A stretch of DNA of 64,000 bases from CAWANF01 sp963783355 (GTDB lineage: Bacteria > Bacteroidota > Rhodothermia > Balneolales > DATFMH01), in the NCBI GenBank assembly GCA_963783355.1, contig CAWANF010000001.1, forward strand, positions 310,001 to 374,000, read 5' to 3'. The notes under the pieces are model-generated. The model saw nothing but the letters and a program-made list of their open reading frames with translations. It searched no databases and had not been told where the DNA came from. Position numbers and translations under genes: made by a program. Below, in pieces: positions 45,388 through 53,302 of the stretch. Position 1 is the stretch's first letter; every line of letters begins with the position of its first letter.

Positions 45388-46509
45388 TTACGTTCTGAAA
45401 ATTCGGGCCGGTTCCACTTTTCGGATGCGACGTGATGCGAACAGGGAACCGGATAGTGAAATGAGCAATGTGATGATGAAAAAGATGAGCCACTCCAAAA
45501 AGTTATAATGATAGCGGACGCCGGCGTTCTGGATTCCCTGGCGAAAACCTTCCATCAAAACACCACCGATGGCAAAACCTATAGTCGCGATGATCAAAGC
45601 CTGTATGACAATCAATTTAGTGATATATCCGTTTTTCGCGCCGATGGCTTTCATAGTGGCATAATCTTTCAGGCGGTCTATGGCAGAAGAATAGAGCGTC
45701 AGCCCGATGATGACAATACCGGAGATGACGGCGAATAAAATCAGGGTTCCGATCGAAGCGCCGATCCCGCTGGAAGACAGGATGCTGCTGACTGTAGAAG
45801 CTGAAAATTTCTGTGAAGGCCAGGCACGAACTCCGGTTATTGTCGTATTAATTCTTTGAACCACAGCTTTCACCGAAGCTCCATTTTTGACATTCACAAG
45901 GTAAGCGCTCACCTTGTTGGCAGGAAACTTACTTAAATAGCGGGCACGGCCAAGCGTTGTGAAAATGTAATTGGATCCAAATCCGCGGGCACCATTGGTG
46001 AGCATATTCAATTGAACTAATTTCCCGCCAATTTCCAGTTCATCACCATATTTCAATCCCTTAAGGTTTTTAATATCAAACTTATCTGCCGAGACGGAAC
46101 CTTCCTGCATCAACGATTTATCGCTGCCTTTATAAATATTCCAGGGCCCGCCAACGAAATAGGGTGGCTCCGAACCAATCAAAACGACCGGAGACGTATC
46201 GCCGTTTTCTGTTTTTAGCTGTGAACCGGTAACGATGATTGGGTATACATTTTTCACACCTTCAATAGAATGCAATTCGTTGCCGATACGGACGTCTAAA
46301 TCGGAAAGACGGTTGACATCGGTAACAGAATGATCTACGACCCAGACATCGACCCCGGAATGATCTACGAGACCAGACATAGTTCCTTTGAGAAAAACGA
46401 ATATTCCGCTTTGCTGACCTATCAAAAAGATGGCTACAATCACACCCAAAATCGCACCTACCGATTTGGGCTTGTCGTACATCATAAATCGCCAGGCTGT
46501 TCTTAGCAT
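45388..46509 (-). CDS. ABC transporter permease, FtsX/DevC type
   Basis: A 373-residue protein with an N-terminal helix (about 15-37), a large periplasmic loop (about 40-255, VDVWVVDHSVTDVNRLSDLDV) and three C-terminal helices (about 260-365) in the MacB/FtsX arrangement. It is 5 bases after the adaptor gene. DevC-type permeases work with a DevB-like adaptor and DevA-like ATPase, the same set as here. Substrate unknown; export of a lipid or drug-like compound is likely. Confidence 0.92.
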   Translation of the reverse strand: MLRTAWRFMMYDKPKSVGAILGVIVAIFLIGQQSGIFVFLKGTMSGLVDHSGVDVWVVDHSVTDVNRLSDLDVRIGNELHSIEGVKNVYPIIVTGSQLKTENGDTSPVVLIGSEPPYFVGGPWNIYKGSDKSLMQEGSVSADKFDIKNLKGLKYGDELEIGGKLVQLNMLTNGARGFGSNYIFTTLGRARYLSKFPANKVSAYLVNVKNGASVKAVVQRINTTITGVRAWPSQKFSASTVSSILSSSGIGASIGTLILFAVISGIVIIGLTLYSSAIDRLKDYATMKAIGAKNGYITKLIVIQALIIATIGFAIGGVLMEGFRQGIQNAGVRYHYNFLEWLIFFIITLLISLSGSLFASRRIRKVEPARIFRT

Positions 46510-46514
46510 ACCAT

Positions 46515-47492
46515 TTACTGATTTATGTGAATGAATACATTTACCCGCGAACCGATCAGGACCGGTTTGTGCGTGTCCAGGGCAATAGTGACTTTACGAA
46601 CCCTGCGGTCTTCAAAATCGGATGGCTCATCCGAGAATATGGATTTCTTGCTCAAAGCCGGTGCCAGGTAGACGATTTTTCCTGCGCCTACGGTATCTTG
46701 CTGCGCATACAGGCTGATGGTTGCTTTTTGTCCGGGTTTTAATTTTCGGGCGAATAGTTCATCGACTTCGGCTTTCACTGCCAGTGGTCCGGATGGAGCG
46801 AAATCACCAAATGTCTGATATGCTTTTACATACGATCCTTCATTAATATCCATGTTCAGGATAGTTCCATTGCTTAAGGCACAGATAAACCGGCGTGAAA
46901 GATCGACACTTGCCTGACCCAGTTCAGCCTTTAGCTCCCTCAGCCGGCTCTGTTGTGATGAAAGCTGATCCTTAAGTTCCTGCATCTTGCTGGAACCCTG
47001 TTCAAATGCAAGTCGGGCGTCATCCACATTCTGTCCTGATTCAGCCTGAGTTTGATACGCTTTTTTAAGCCGTTCGTAATATTGTTTTTTGTTTTGATAA
47101 TTGATCCTGGCCGAATTTATCTGCGCTTTCACCGATTGGATGGCCCGTTTTTGGGTTTCAACCTGCGCCTCCATTTGTTGTTCTTTATACTTTTGTTCAG
47201 CATGATTCAAAACGATGATGGTATCACCTTTTGCAAGTGTATCACCTTCCTGCGCAACTTTTCGGATTACAATACCGTCCACTTCCGAGCTGAGTTTAAT
47301 CATATCTCTGAGCGGCTCGATCCGGCCAAAACCAGCTACGGTATTAACATGTGTTACATCTATTGGTGGCGCTGATGATTCTGCTTTTTTCCCATCTTTT
47401 GTATTACATGAGATCAACAACAGCATAAAGCTGCCAATAAGAACGAATCGGAAGTAAATTTTCCATTGATATATCATTGTATTCATATTCAT
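46515..47492 (-). CDS. HlyD/DevB-like lipid-anchored adaptor
   Basis: A 325-residue protein with a hydrophobic N-terminus ending in the lipobox LLLISC, so it is likely a lipoprotein. It has a lipoyl-type half (IVIRKVAQEGDTLAKGDTIIVLNHAEQ), a long coiled coil (about 100-195), the second half (LSNGTILNMDINEGSYVKA) and a beta-barrel domain. The start overlaps the ATPase stop by 4 bases (ATGA). It links the ABC pair to the TolC-like channel. Confidence 0.92.
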   Translation of the reverse strand: MNMNTMIYQWKIYFRFVLIGSFMLLLISCNTKDGKKAESSAPPIDVTHVNTVAGFGRIEPLRDMIKLSSEVDGIVIRKVAQEGDTLAKGDTIIVLNHAEQKYKEQQMEAQVETQKRAIQSVKAQINSARINYQNKKQYYERLKKAYQTQAESGQNVDDARLAFEQGSSKMQELKDQLSSQQSRLRELKAELGQASVDLSRRFICALSNGTILNMDINEGSYVKAYQTFGDFAPSGPLAVKAEVDELFARKLKPGQKATISLYAQQDTVGAGKIVYLAPALSKKSIFSDEPSDFEDRRVRKVTIALDTHKPVLIGSRVNVFIHINQ

Positions 47493-48172
47493 GATTGATA
47501 TTGAATCATACCGTTTTCCAGTTCAATGATTTTGTCAGCATACTCTTTCAGCCGGATGTCATGTGTAACACAAATCAGGGCTTTATCTCGCTGTTTAGCC
47601 AGTTCTCTTAATTCTTCCATCACAATTTCAATATTCTTCTGGTCCAGAGCCGCGGTTGGTTCATCGCATAAAATAAGTGGTGGATCCGTGACCAGGGCAC
47701 GGGCAATAGCCACACGCTGCTGTTGTCCGCCGGACAATTCCTTAGGCTTAAAATGCAGCCGATCCATCATTCCAACCATTTCCAAAGCGTTCCGGGCTTT
47801 CATCAGAGCTTCCTTTTCAGATATCTTCATGAGCTGAAGAGGGAAAAGTACATTTTCGAGAGCCGTCAGTGGCGCAATCAGGTGGATCCCCTGGAAGACG
47901 AAGCCGATGTTATTCAGCCGTAATTCTGATAATTCATCATCGCTTAAATCATTCGTACAAACATCATTTAAGAAGACTTTACCTGAAGTAGGATAGATGA
48001 CGCAACCTAAAAGAGAAAGAAGGGTTGTTTTTCCGGAACCGGACGGGCCAAGTATCAACAATAGTTCATTGCGATGCACGGAGATACTGGTATGATCCAA
48101 AGCTTTGACGATGGTATCGCCGCTTTTAAATTCTTTGGTTACCTCCTGCAGTCTTGCAACGACATTGTTCAT
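47489..48172 (-). CDS. ABC transporter ATP-binding protein, MacB/LolD/DevA type
   Basis: A 227-residue ATPase with all motifs: Walker A GPSGSGKTT, Q-loop, signature LSGGQQQRVAIARAL, Walker B LILCDEPTAALD and switch CVTHD. It is first in the efflux operon, divergent from the MarR gene with 235 bases between. It energises extrusion together with the permease, adaptor and channel that follow. Confidence 0.96.
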   Translation of the reverse strand: MNNVVARLQEVTKEFKSGDTIVKALDHTSISVHRNELLLILGPSGSGKTTLLSLLGCVIYPTSGKVFLNDVCTNDLSDDELSELRLNNIGFVFQGIHLIAPLTALENVLFPLQLMKISEKEALMKARNALEMVGMMDRLHFKPKELSGGQQQRVAIARALVTDPPLILCDEPTAALDQKNIEIVMEELRELAKQRDKALICVTHDIRLKEYADKIIELENGMIQYQS

Positions 48173-48260
48173 TTACGTGATCCCTGAATAACTAAATGTT
48201 TAAAATGAATTCATAAATATAAGGTATCAGGATTTAATAATACAATGAAAACATTTAAAT

Positions 48261-48287
48261 ATTATCTATATATTACGATATAATAAT
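48261..48287. promoter_or_regulatory. Possible MarR operator
   Basis: ATTATCTATAT and ATATAATAAT form an imperfect inverted repeat around ATTACG in the divergent promoter region of the MarR gene and efflux operon. Pattern match only, in very AT-rich sequence. Confidence 0.3.
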
Positions 48288-48407
48288 ATTAGGAACCGCA
48301 TTATGTACGTTCTCGTAAAGCAAACAGCAGAAAGAGTTGAATTTGATTTAGTATAAACCCGCAGGTAAATATTTTATTTACTTTCATTATTTTGATCCGG
48401 AAAAACA

Positions 48408-49097
48408 GTGACAAATATGAATAAACGCTACGATTTACTTAAGGAAGTAATCGAATTGATGGGCCGGTTCGAAGAAGAATCCGGTGATGATAAAATCGAT
48501 CTGCTTTCGTTTACGCTATGGCTGAATGAATACCTGGACAGTAAAGGGTACCAGGTAAAAACCGGAAATGGTAAAGTTACGGATTCGCCGCAGGTTCTGG
48601 GATTTGACTATACGATGGAAGCCAAGATATCCACTTTGGTGACCGGTTTATTCAAATATGCAAAACATTATACGAAATACGCTCTCGATGGAAGTCCCCT
48701 GGTCACGATGGATGATTTTGGCTTTTTGGCTTCTCTTGCCTATAACGACAGCATGACTAAGACGGAATTGTGTAATCACAACTTACTGGAAATTACTTCC
48801 GGAAACGAAATCATCAAACGGCTGCTTAAAAACAAATTGATTGAGGAGTATAAAGATCCGGATGACCGGCGCTCGAAGCGGGTCAAAATAACAGACGCGG
48901 GTAAGAAATTATTGATTCAGACCTTTTCTAAAATGGATAAAGTCTCCCGGATTGTGGCCGGGAACCTGGGGACAGAAGAAAAAATCGAATTACTGACTAT
49001 TCTTAATAAGCTCGACGATTTTCATAAAGTCATCCATGATAACGACTGGAAATCGGATATTGATGATATTTCACAAAAATATCTGAAGAATTCCTGA
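48408..49097 (+). CDS. MarR family transcriptional regulator
   Basis: A 229-residue protein, longer than usual MarR proteins (about 140-160) due to an N-terminal extension (about 1-80). The winged helix (about 100-165: MTKTELCNHNLLEITSGNEIIKRLLKNKLIEEYKDPDDRRSKRVKITDAGKKLL, quoted piecewise as landmarks) has the MarR wing signature DPDDRRSKRVKIT. It is transcribed divergently from the efflux operon and is its likely regulator, responding to an exported compound. Confidence 0.9.
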   Translation: MTNMNKRYDLLKEVIELMGRFEEESGDDKIDLLSFTLWLNEYLDSKGYQVKTGNGKVTDSPQVLGFDYTMEAKISTLVTGLFKYAKHYTKYALDGSPLVTMDDFGFLASLAYNDSMTKTELCNHNLLEITSGNEIIKRLLKNKLIEEYKDPDDRRSKRVKITDAGKKLLIQTFSKMDKVSRIVAGNLGTEEKIELLTILNKLDDFHKVIHDNDWKSDIDDISQKYLKNS

Positions 49098-49287
49098 TGG
49101 TCTTAAGTAGCAACTTCATTTAGGTCTGCCAACAAAATTACCACGCCAATGTCATCTCCGGTCCAGACCGGGGATCCAATAAAGCGGAGATTGTGCAGTT
49201 AATGTTAGGATTATCTGAGAACGCGCACACAACAATCCCGGTCAAAATATTATTTGTAATGGACATCTTAACAATCTGAAAGATGAT

Positions 49288-50529
49288 TTACGGAATGAAC
49301 ATGGTTCCTGATGCCAGATGATGGCATAAACTGCGGTACGTATTTTCAATAATATCCTTGTCAGGTTGATTCCCGACTGATTTTATAATTCGTTCGGAAA
49401 GCGTACCATGGTCCAGGATAACTTCCAACGGAGCCCGAAATAATTCATTTTCACGTTTCTTGTAAGGAAGAATTTCATCAACAATGTGACGCCACAAATC
49501 CCGGATGGATATACTGTTTCGGTTCGTGATTCCAAATTGGATAAGAAAATCAGGATCCGAAATCACCGTTTCAGAGCCTTTTTTTATGGTATTAATCAGA
49601 ATTGAAGACAGGTAATGTTCCGACCACTTTTTTTGATCCTCGAAGCAGGTCCAACGTTCATTGACCAGTGCTTTTAAAGTTGAAGTAATGATATGGACGA
49701 TAGCTAAATCTGCCAGTGGGCATTCCTGGATATCGAGCACGCGTATCTCAATGGCACCCCGATCGAAACGGGCAATAGCACCCCGGGAATTCAGCCATTC
49801 TTCCTGCAGTATTCCCTCTAAATCAAAAGGAGCAATATCGCGGTAAATCGGTTTCAGAATCTTATCCTGATATTCCTGCAATGTCGTAACGGCCTCGGGA
49901 ACGACCTGTCCGGTAATGGAAGGGATTTTGATTTGATTTTTCCGGTAATACTCGAGCCGTGTATCCCTCAGACCCGTAATTTTTCCTTCAATAATGGGAG
50001 ATGATGCTGAAAGTGCAGGTAATAAAGGCAAGAGCAGGCGAATAGCCGTATGGAGTTTTCCAAATTCAAGATCAGACGCAAAAGGCAGGTTGATATGCGT
50101 ACTTTGCAGATTCGACCAACCGTGTCCGGTGCAATCAAAAATGCGATTGTAGGAATGATAGATCGCAGTTTGTTCATGAGGCCAAAGTTGAGCGTCTATA
50201 TTTGGATTCATAAACGGATGAGCAGCTGTCGGCATGAGTTGCGCATTAAAATCTTGCAGAATAGCATTTATTTCATCGATACTGTTTTGAAAAGCATCAG
50301 GGAATATTGAAATATCTTTTGCCGGACCGTTCGTTTTTATCTCGACGACATGTAGAACCAGTTCATTCGACCATGCCACAAGTCCGCGATCAACTTCATT
50401 CACATAGGTTCCCGCCACAGATTCGAGTACCTTATCGGCGATAGGAGAGACATTTAGCGTGTCTTTATCGACTATCATGTATTCGAGCTCAACACCATAG
50501 GCTTCAAAGAGGTGGAGTGGATATTTCAT
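49288..50529 (-). CDS. GCS2-like carboxylate-amine ligase
   Basis: A 413-residue member of the glutamate-cysteine ligase/YbdK superfamily. The N-terminal AYGVELEYMIVDKDT and the later GHGWSNLQSTHINLPF, YYRKNQIKIPSITGQVVPE and GAIEIRVLDIQECPLADLA give the fold. It would form an amide bond between a carboxylate and an amine using ATP. The start overlaps the RimK-like gene by 4 bases (ATGA). It is third in the operon with the C39-like peptidase and ATP-grasp enzyme. It is not a standard glutathione enzyme judging by context. Confidence 0.85.
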   Translation of the reverse strand: MKYPLHLFEAYGVELEYMIVDKDTLNVSPIADKVLESVAGTYVNEVDRGLVAWSNELVLHVVEIKTNGPAKDISIFPDAFQNSIDEINAILQDFNAQLMPTAAHPFMNPNIDAQLWPHEQTAIYHSYNRIFDCTGHGWSNLQSTHINLPFASDLEFGKLHTAIRLLLPLLPALSASSPIIEGKITGLRDTRLEYYRKNQIKIPSITGQVVPEAVTTLQEYQDKILKPIYRDIAPFDLEGILQEEWLNSRGAIARFDRGAIEIRVLDIQECPLADLAIVHIITSTLKALVNERWTCFEDQKKWSEHYLSSILINTIKKGSETVISDPDFLIQFGITNRNSISIRDLWRHIVDEILPYKKRENELFRAPLEVILDHGTLSERIIKSVGNQPDKDIIENTYRSLCHHLASGTMFIP

Positions 50530-52001
50530 AGCCAGTTTTTCCTTTTGCTTTCTTCAATTCGGTTGAAAAAGACGCGCATAATTTTATTATACAGCTCATC
50601 TTTCAGAATGGTGTCCTCCACGCCGGCATCCATACTGGGATTATCATTCACTTCAATGACGTAAGCTTTGTCATCAACCAGTTTGAGGTCAACACCATAT
50701 AACCCGTCACCGATTAAGCGGGCGGCTTTTGTAGCTGTGGTCACAATTTGTTTGGGCACTTCGTTTAAATGGAAAGTTTCAGCGCGTCCGAATCGGCCGG
50801 ATCGTTTCTTTTGCCAGTTCATGATTTGCCAGTGGCCGGGAGCCATAAAATATTTGCAGGCATAGAATGGTTCGCCTTCCAGCACACCAATTCTCCAGTC
50901 GAATTCGGTGGGCAGATATTCCTGCGCGATAATCAGATCCGAATCTTCCAGCAGTTTTTCCAGCATTTGTTTTAATTCATCCGGTGTCTTTGCTTTTACG
51001 ACGCCCTGGGAAAATGAGCTGTCCGGTTGTTTCAGGATACAGGGCAGGCCCAGAGTTGGAATGATACTGGAAACATTGTCTTTGTTGACAATAACAGTTT
51101 TAGGTATGGGAATGCCTGCTTTCACTAAGCATTCTGCCTGGAAGACTTTATTGGTGCACCTCACAATGGATAATGGATCGTCAATAACTACGAGACCTTC
51201 GGCAAATGCCTTGCGGGCAAATCGATAAGTATGATGATTTACAGCTGTAGTTTCCCTGATGAAGAGGGCATCAAATTCGGAGATACGGTTATAATCATCT
51301 TTTGTAATGAACTCAGTGTAGAAATCAAGGGCATGAGCTGCTTTCACAAAACGCTGAAGAGCTTTTTCGTCGGATGGAGGTGCCTTTTCTTCAGGATTGA
51401 CCAGTATGGCCAGATCATAAATGGTTTTTCTCTTCTTAATCTTTGCGGTATGTGGATTACTGAAAAATTCTTTAGCAAATTCCAACAGATAGGGTTGATG
51501 GGCATCGGGAACTTCATTCAAAGAGATAGCCGATACATTCTGCAACACCCATACCTCGTTCTTTTTATCCCGGGCAAAATTCACCCGCAATAGCGGTGCG
51601 GTGAACAATCCAAACAGTTGTTTGGAAAGACGATCATATTTTTTTGCGACGTTTTTACCGAAGTAAATGCTTAGTGTAAATTCATCAGAATGGATATCAT
51701 GCAGACTTTTTTGAATCATGCCATCCAGATCGTCCGATAAAACACGAATAATCGTTTGATATTTCAGGTCCTGTATAGTCGTAACATTAGGAACGGCCTG
51801 ATGCCCTCGCGCTTCTGCAAGCAGGGAAACATAATAACCGGATGTTTGGTAACGATATGATTTGCACAAATTATAGACTTTGGCATTCTTCAAATCCACA
51901 TACCTTGGATCTGCAAGATAAGCTTTTGCAGAAATGACTTCGACATTTGGGACGTCCAGGTTCCAATCCTTAAGATTTTGGGTTACAACAAGCAGCGACA
52001 T
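50526..52001 (-). CDS. RimK-family ATP-grasp ligase with RLAN N-domain
   Basis: A 491-residue protein. The N-terminal 200 residues (LVVTQNLKDWNLDVPNVEVISAKAYL) match the RimK-like ATP-grasp N-terminal domain, and the C-terminal half is an ATP-grasp domain: LPCILKQPDSSFSQGVVKA, LIIAQEYLPTEFDWRIGVLEG, GLYGVDLKLVDDKAYVIEVNDNPSMD. This type ligates amino acids to peptide or protein C-termini. It lies between a C39-like peptidase and a GCS2-like ligase, so the three are expected to process and modify one substrate. Confidence 0.88.
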   Translation of the reverse strand: MSLLVVTQNLKDWNLDVPNVEVISAKAYLADPRYVDLKNAKVYNLCKSYRYQTSGYYVSLLAEARGHQAVPNVTTIQDLKYQTIIRVLSDDLDGMIQKSLHDIHSDEFTLSIYFGKNVAKKYDRLSKQLFGLFTAPLLRVNFARDKKNEVWVLQNVSAISLNEVPDAHQPYLLEFAKEFFSNPHTAKIKKRKTIYDLAILVNPEEKAPPSDEKALQRFVKAAHALDFYTEFITKDDYNRISEFDALFIRETTAVNHHTYRFARKAFAEGLVVIDDPLSIVRCTNKVFQAECLVKAGIPIPKTVIVNKDNVSSIIPTLGLPCILKQPDSSFSQGVVKAKTPDELKQMLEKLLEDSDLIIAQEYLPTEFDWRIGVLEGEPFYACKYFMAPGHWQIMNWQKKRSGRFGRAETFHLNEVPKQIVTTATKAARLIGDGLYGVDLKLVDDKAYVIEVNDNPSMDAGVEDTILKDELYNKIMRVFFNRIEESKRKNWL

Positions 52002-52004
52002 AAA

Positions 52005-52709
52005 TTATTTAAAAGGAGGTGTTAAAATTAAAAAGTTGGCATCGTATGTGACGATTCCAAGCAGAATAGCATTTATAAAACGTTGTATATCAACAGAATA
52101 CAGGTGTCCACCCGATGGATTTTCCAGGAATGGATCATTTACAATTACTTCACGGACGCCAACGGAATATCCGGATAAGACCACGAAATGTCCTACGGGT
52201 TCTCCGCGTAAATCATCGTAATGACATTGCGGATTACAACATTCCCGTTTGGTTCGGTACAGATACGTTGCACTCAATCCGGCTAGTATTGGTATTGATT
52301 TTCGCAGATAACGTTTTAATAAATCAGCGGTGAGCTCCTTATGGAAAACAACACCACCAAGTTTCAGGAATTCCAGATAAGCTTCGGTGGAACGATTTAA
52401 TCGCGGATTTCTCTTGTATTCCAATTGTTTTTCCAGCTTTTCAATCAAATTTATATCCTTATCCATAAACCAGGAAGGATCAAAAAGCTCTAAGTTATAA
52501 GTACAGATTTTGGCTTTATATCCTCTTTTTAATGCATGAATAGCTAAATAAACAGCCAAAGTCCCACCATTTTCGAGGTAATGGACCTGATTAATTACGT
52601 CATCAAGTGAGATAGTATCCCCATAATACGCATAAACGGCATGCAAACTGGTAGGCCCGCATGTTGAATCGGTCGGCTGGGGTAAAATCTCTACATCAAA
52701 TTTCTTCAT
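52005..52709 (-). CDS. C39-like papain-fold peptidase of the amidoligase operon
   Basis: The start is taken as the ATG at 52709; a TTG at 52718 is an alternative. It is 234 residues. The N-terminal PTDSTCGPTSLHAVYAYYGD has the nucleophilic Cys, and VGHFVVLSGYSVGVREVIVNDPF carries the His and Asp of the papain-like triad. A cysteine-rich stretch (KRECCNPQCHYDDLRGE) might bind metal. It is 3 bases upstream of the RimK-like gene. It is the first gene and probably trims or hydrolyses a peptide made by the operon. Confidence 0.85.
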   Translation of the reverse strand: MKKFDVEILPQPTDSTCGPTSLHAVYAYYGDTISLDDVINQVHYLENGGTLAVYLAIHALKRGYKAKICTYNLELFDPSWFMDKDINLIEKLEKQLEYKRNPRLNRSTEAYLEFLKLGGVVFHKELTADLLKRYLRKSIPILAGLSATYLYRTKRECCNPQCHYDDLRGEPVGHFVVLSGYSVGVREVIVNDPFLENPSGGHLYSVDIQRFINAILLGIVTYDANFLILTPPFK

Positions 52710-52718
52710 TTTTCCCAA

Positions 52719-53001
52719 AGGGAAATAATTAATTGTTTACCTAAATATCCGAATTTCAATAGTTATTAGATATACATGAGGGCCAGTTTTTTAAAAAAAT
52801 TTTCAGATTCTAATGAAATAACGGAAAATGGAATACAGAGGGAGAATGGGAAATGGTTAAAAATCAAGATTTCAAATGTTGAATTTTGAATTGGGGAATT
52901 TTAATAAGGATGGTGCTACTCATTTCAAAGATTTAAAATATTTGCATACCATAGGGGGGTATGGTATATTTAGATAAAATAAAAATTCAATTAAGTACAT
53001 C
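52719..53001. promoter_or_regulatory. Divergent control region: C39/RimK operon and copper operon
   Basis: A 283-base region. The copper-operon side holds the CsoR-type operator at 52946-52967. The rest is AT-rich with no recognised element. Confidence 0.6.
52946..52967. promoter_or_regulatory. CsoR-type operator
   Basis: ATACCATA (52946-52953), GGGGGG, TATGGTAT (52960-52967): a perfect 8-bp inverted repeat around a G tract. It is 35 bases before the csoR start and has the form of known CsoR sites (TACC...G-tract...GGTA). It very likely controls csoR-copA-copZ in a copper-responsive way. Confidence 0.9.
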
Positions 53002-53283
53002 ATGGACGCTGAAAATAGTAAAAAGGCCATTTCGAGATTAAAACGCATCGAAGGCCAGATTCGGGGTATACAGAAGATGATTGAACAGGACCGTTATTGT
53101 ATTGATATCCTGACACAGACCGCTTCGATTGTTTCGGCACTGAAGGGAGTTGAAGATATGGTAATGGAACATCATCTCCATACTTGTGTAGCCGATGCGA
53201 TGCGCAGCAATGACAATGATTTAAAAAGACAAAAAATTGATGAAGTAATGACTGTGCTGAGCAAATTCAGAAAGCACGGATAA
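53002..53283 (+). CDS. csoR: Copper-sensing repressor CsoR
   Basis: A 93-residue all-helical repressor. Cys33, His58 and Cys62 have the C-x24-H-x3-C spacing of the Cu(I) site of CsoR, and RLKRIEGQIRGI is the family N-terminal motif. It binds the operator just upstream in the apo state and is released by Cu(I). First gene of the csoR-copA-copZ operon; copA starts 19 bases after its stop. Confidence 0.95.
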   Translation: MDAENSKKAISRLKRIEGQIRGIQKMIEQDRYCIDILTQTASIVSALKGVEDMVMEHHLHTCVADAMRSNDNDLKRQKIDEVMTVLSKFRKHG

Positions 53284-53302
53284 AGGATAAAGAGAGTATT
53301 TT

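Noticed and set aside
49288..50529. Glutathione synthesis gshA
   Set aside because: The protein is GCS2-like but its neighbours (RimK-like, C39-like) point to another amide-forming pathway, so no gshA symbol is given.
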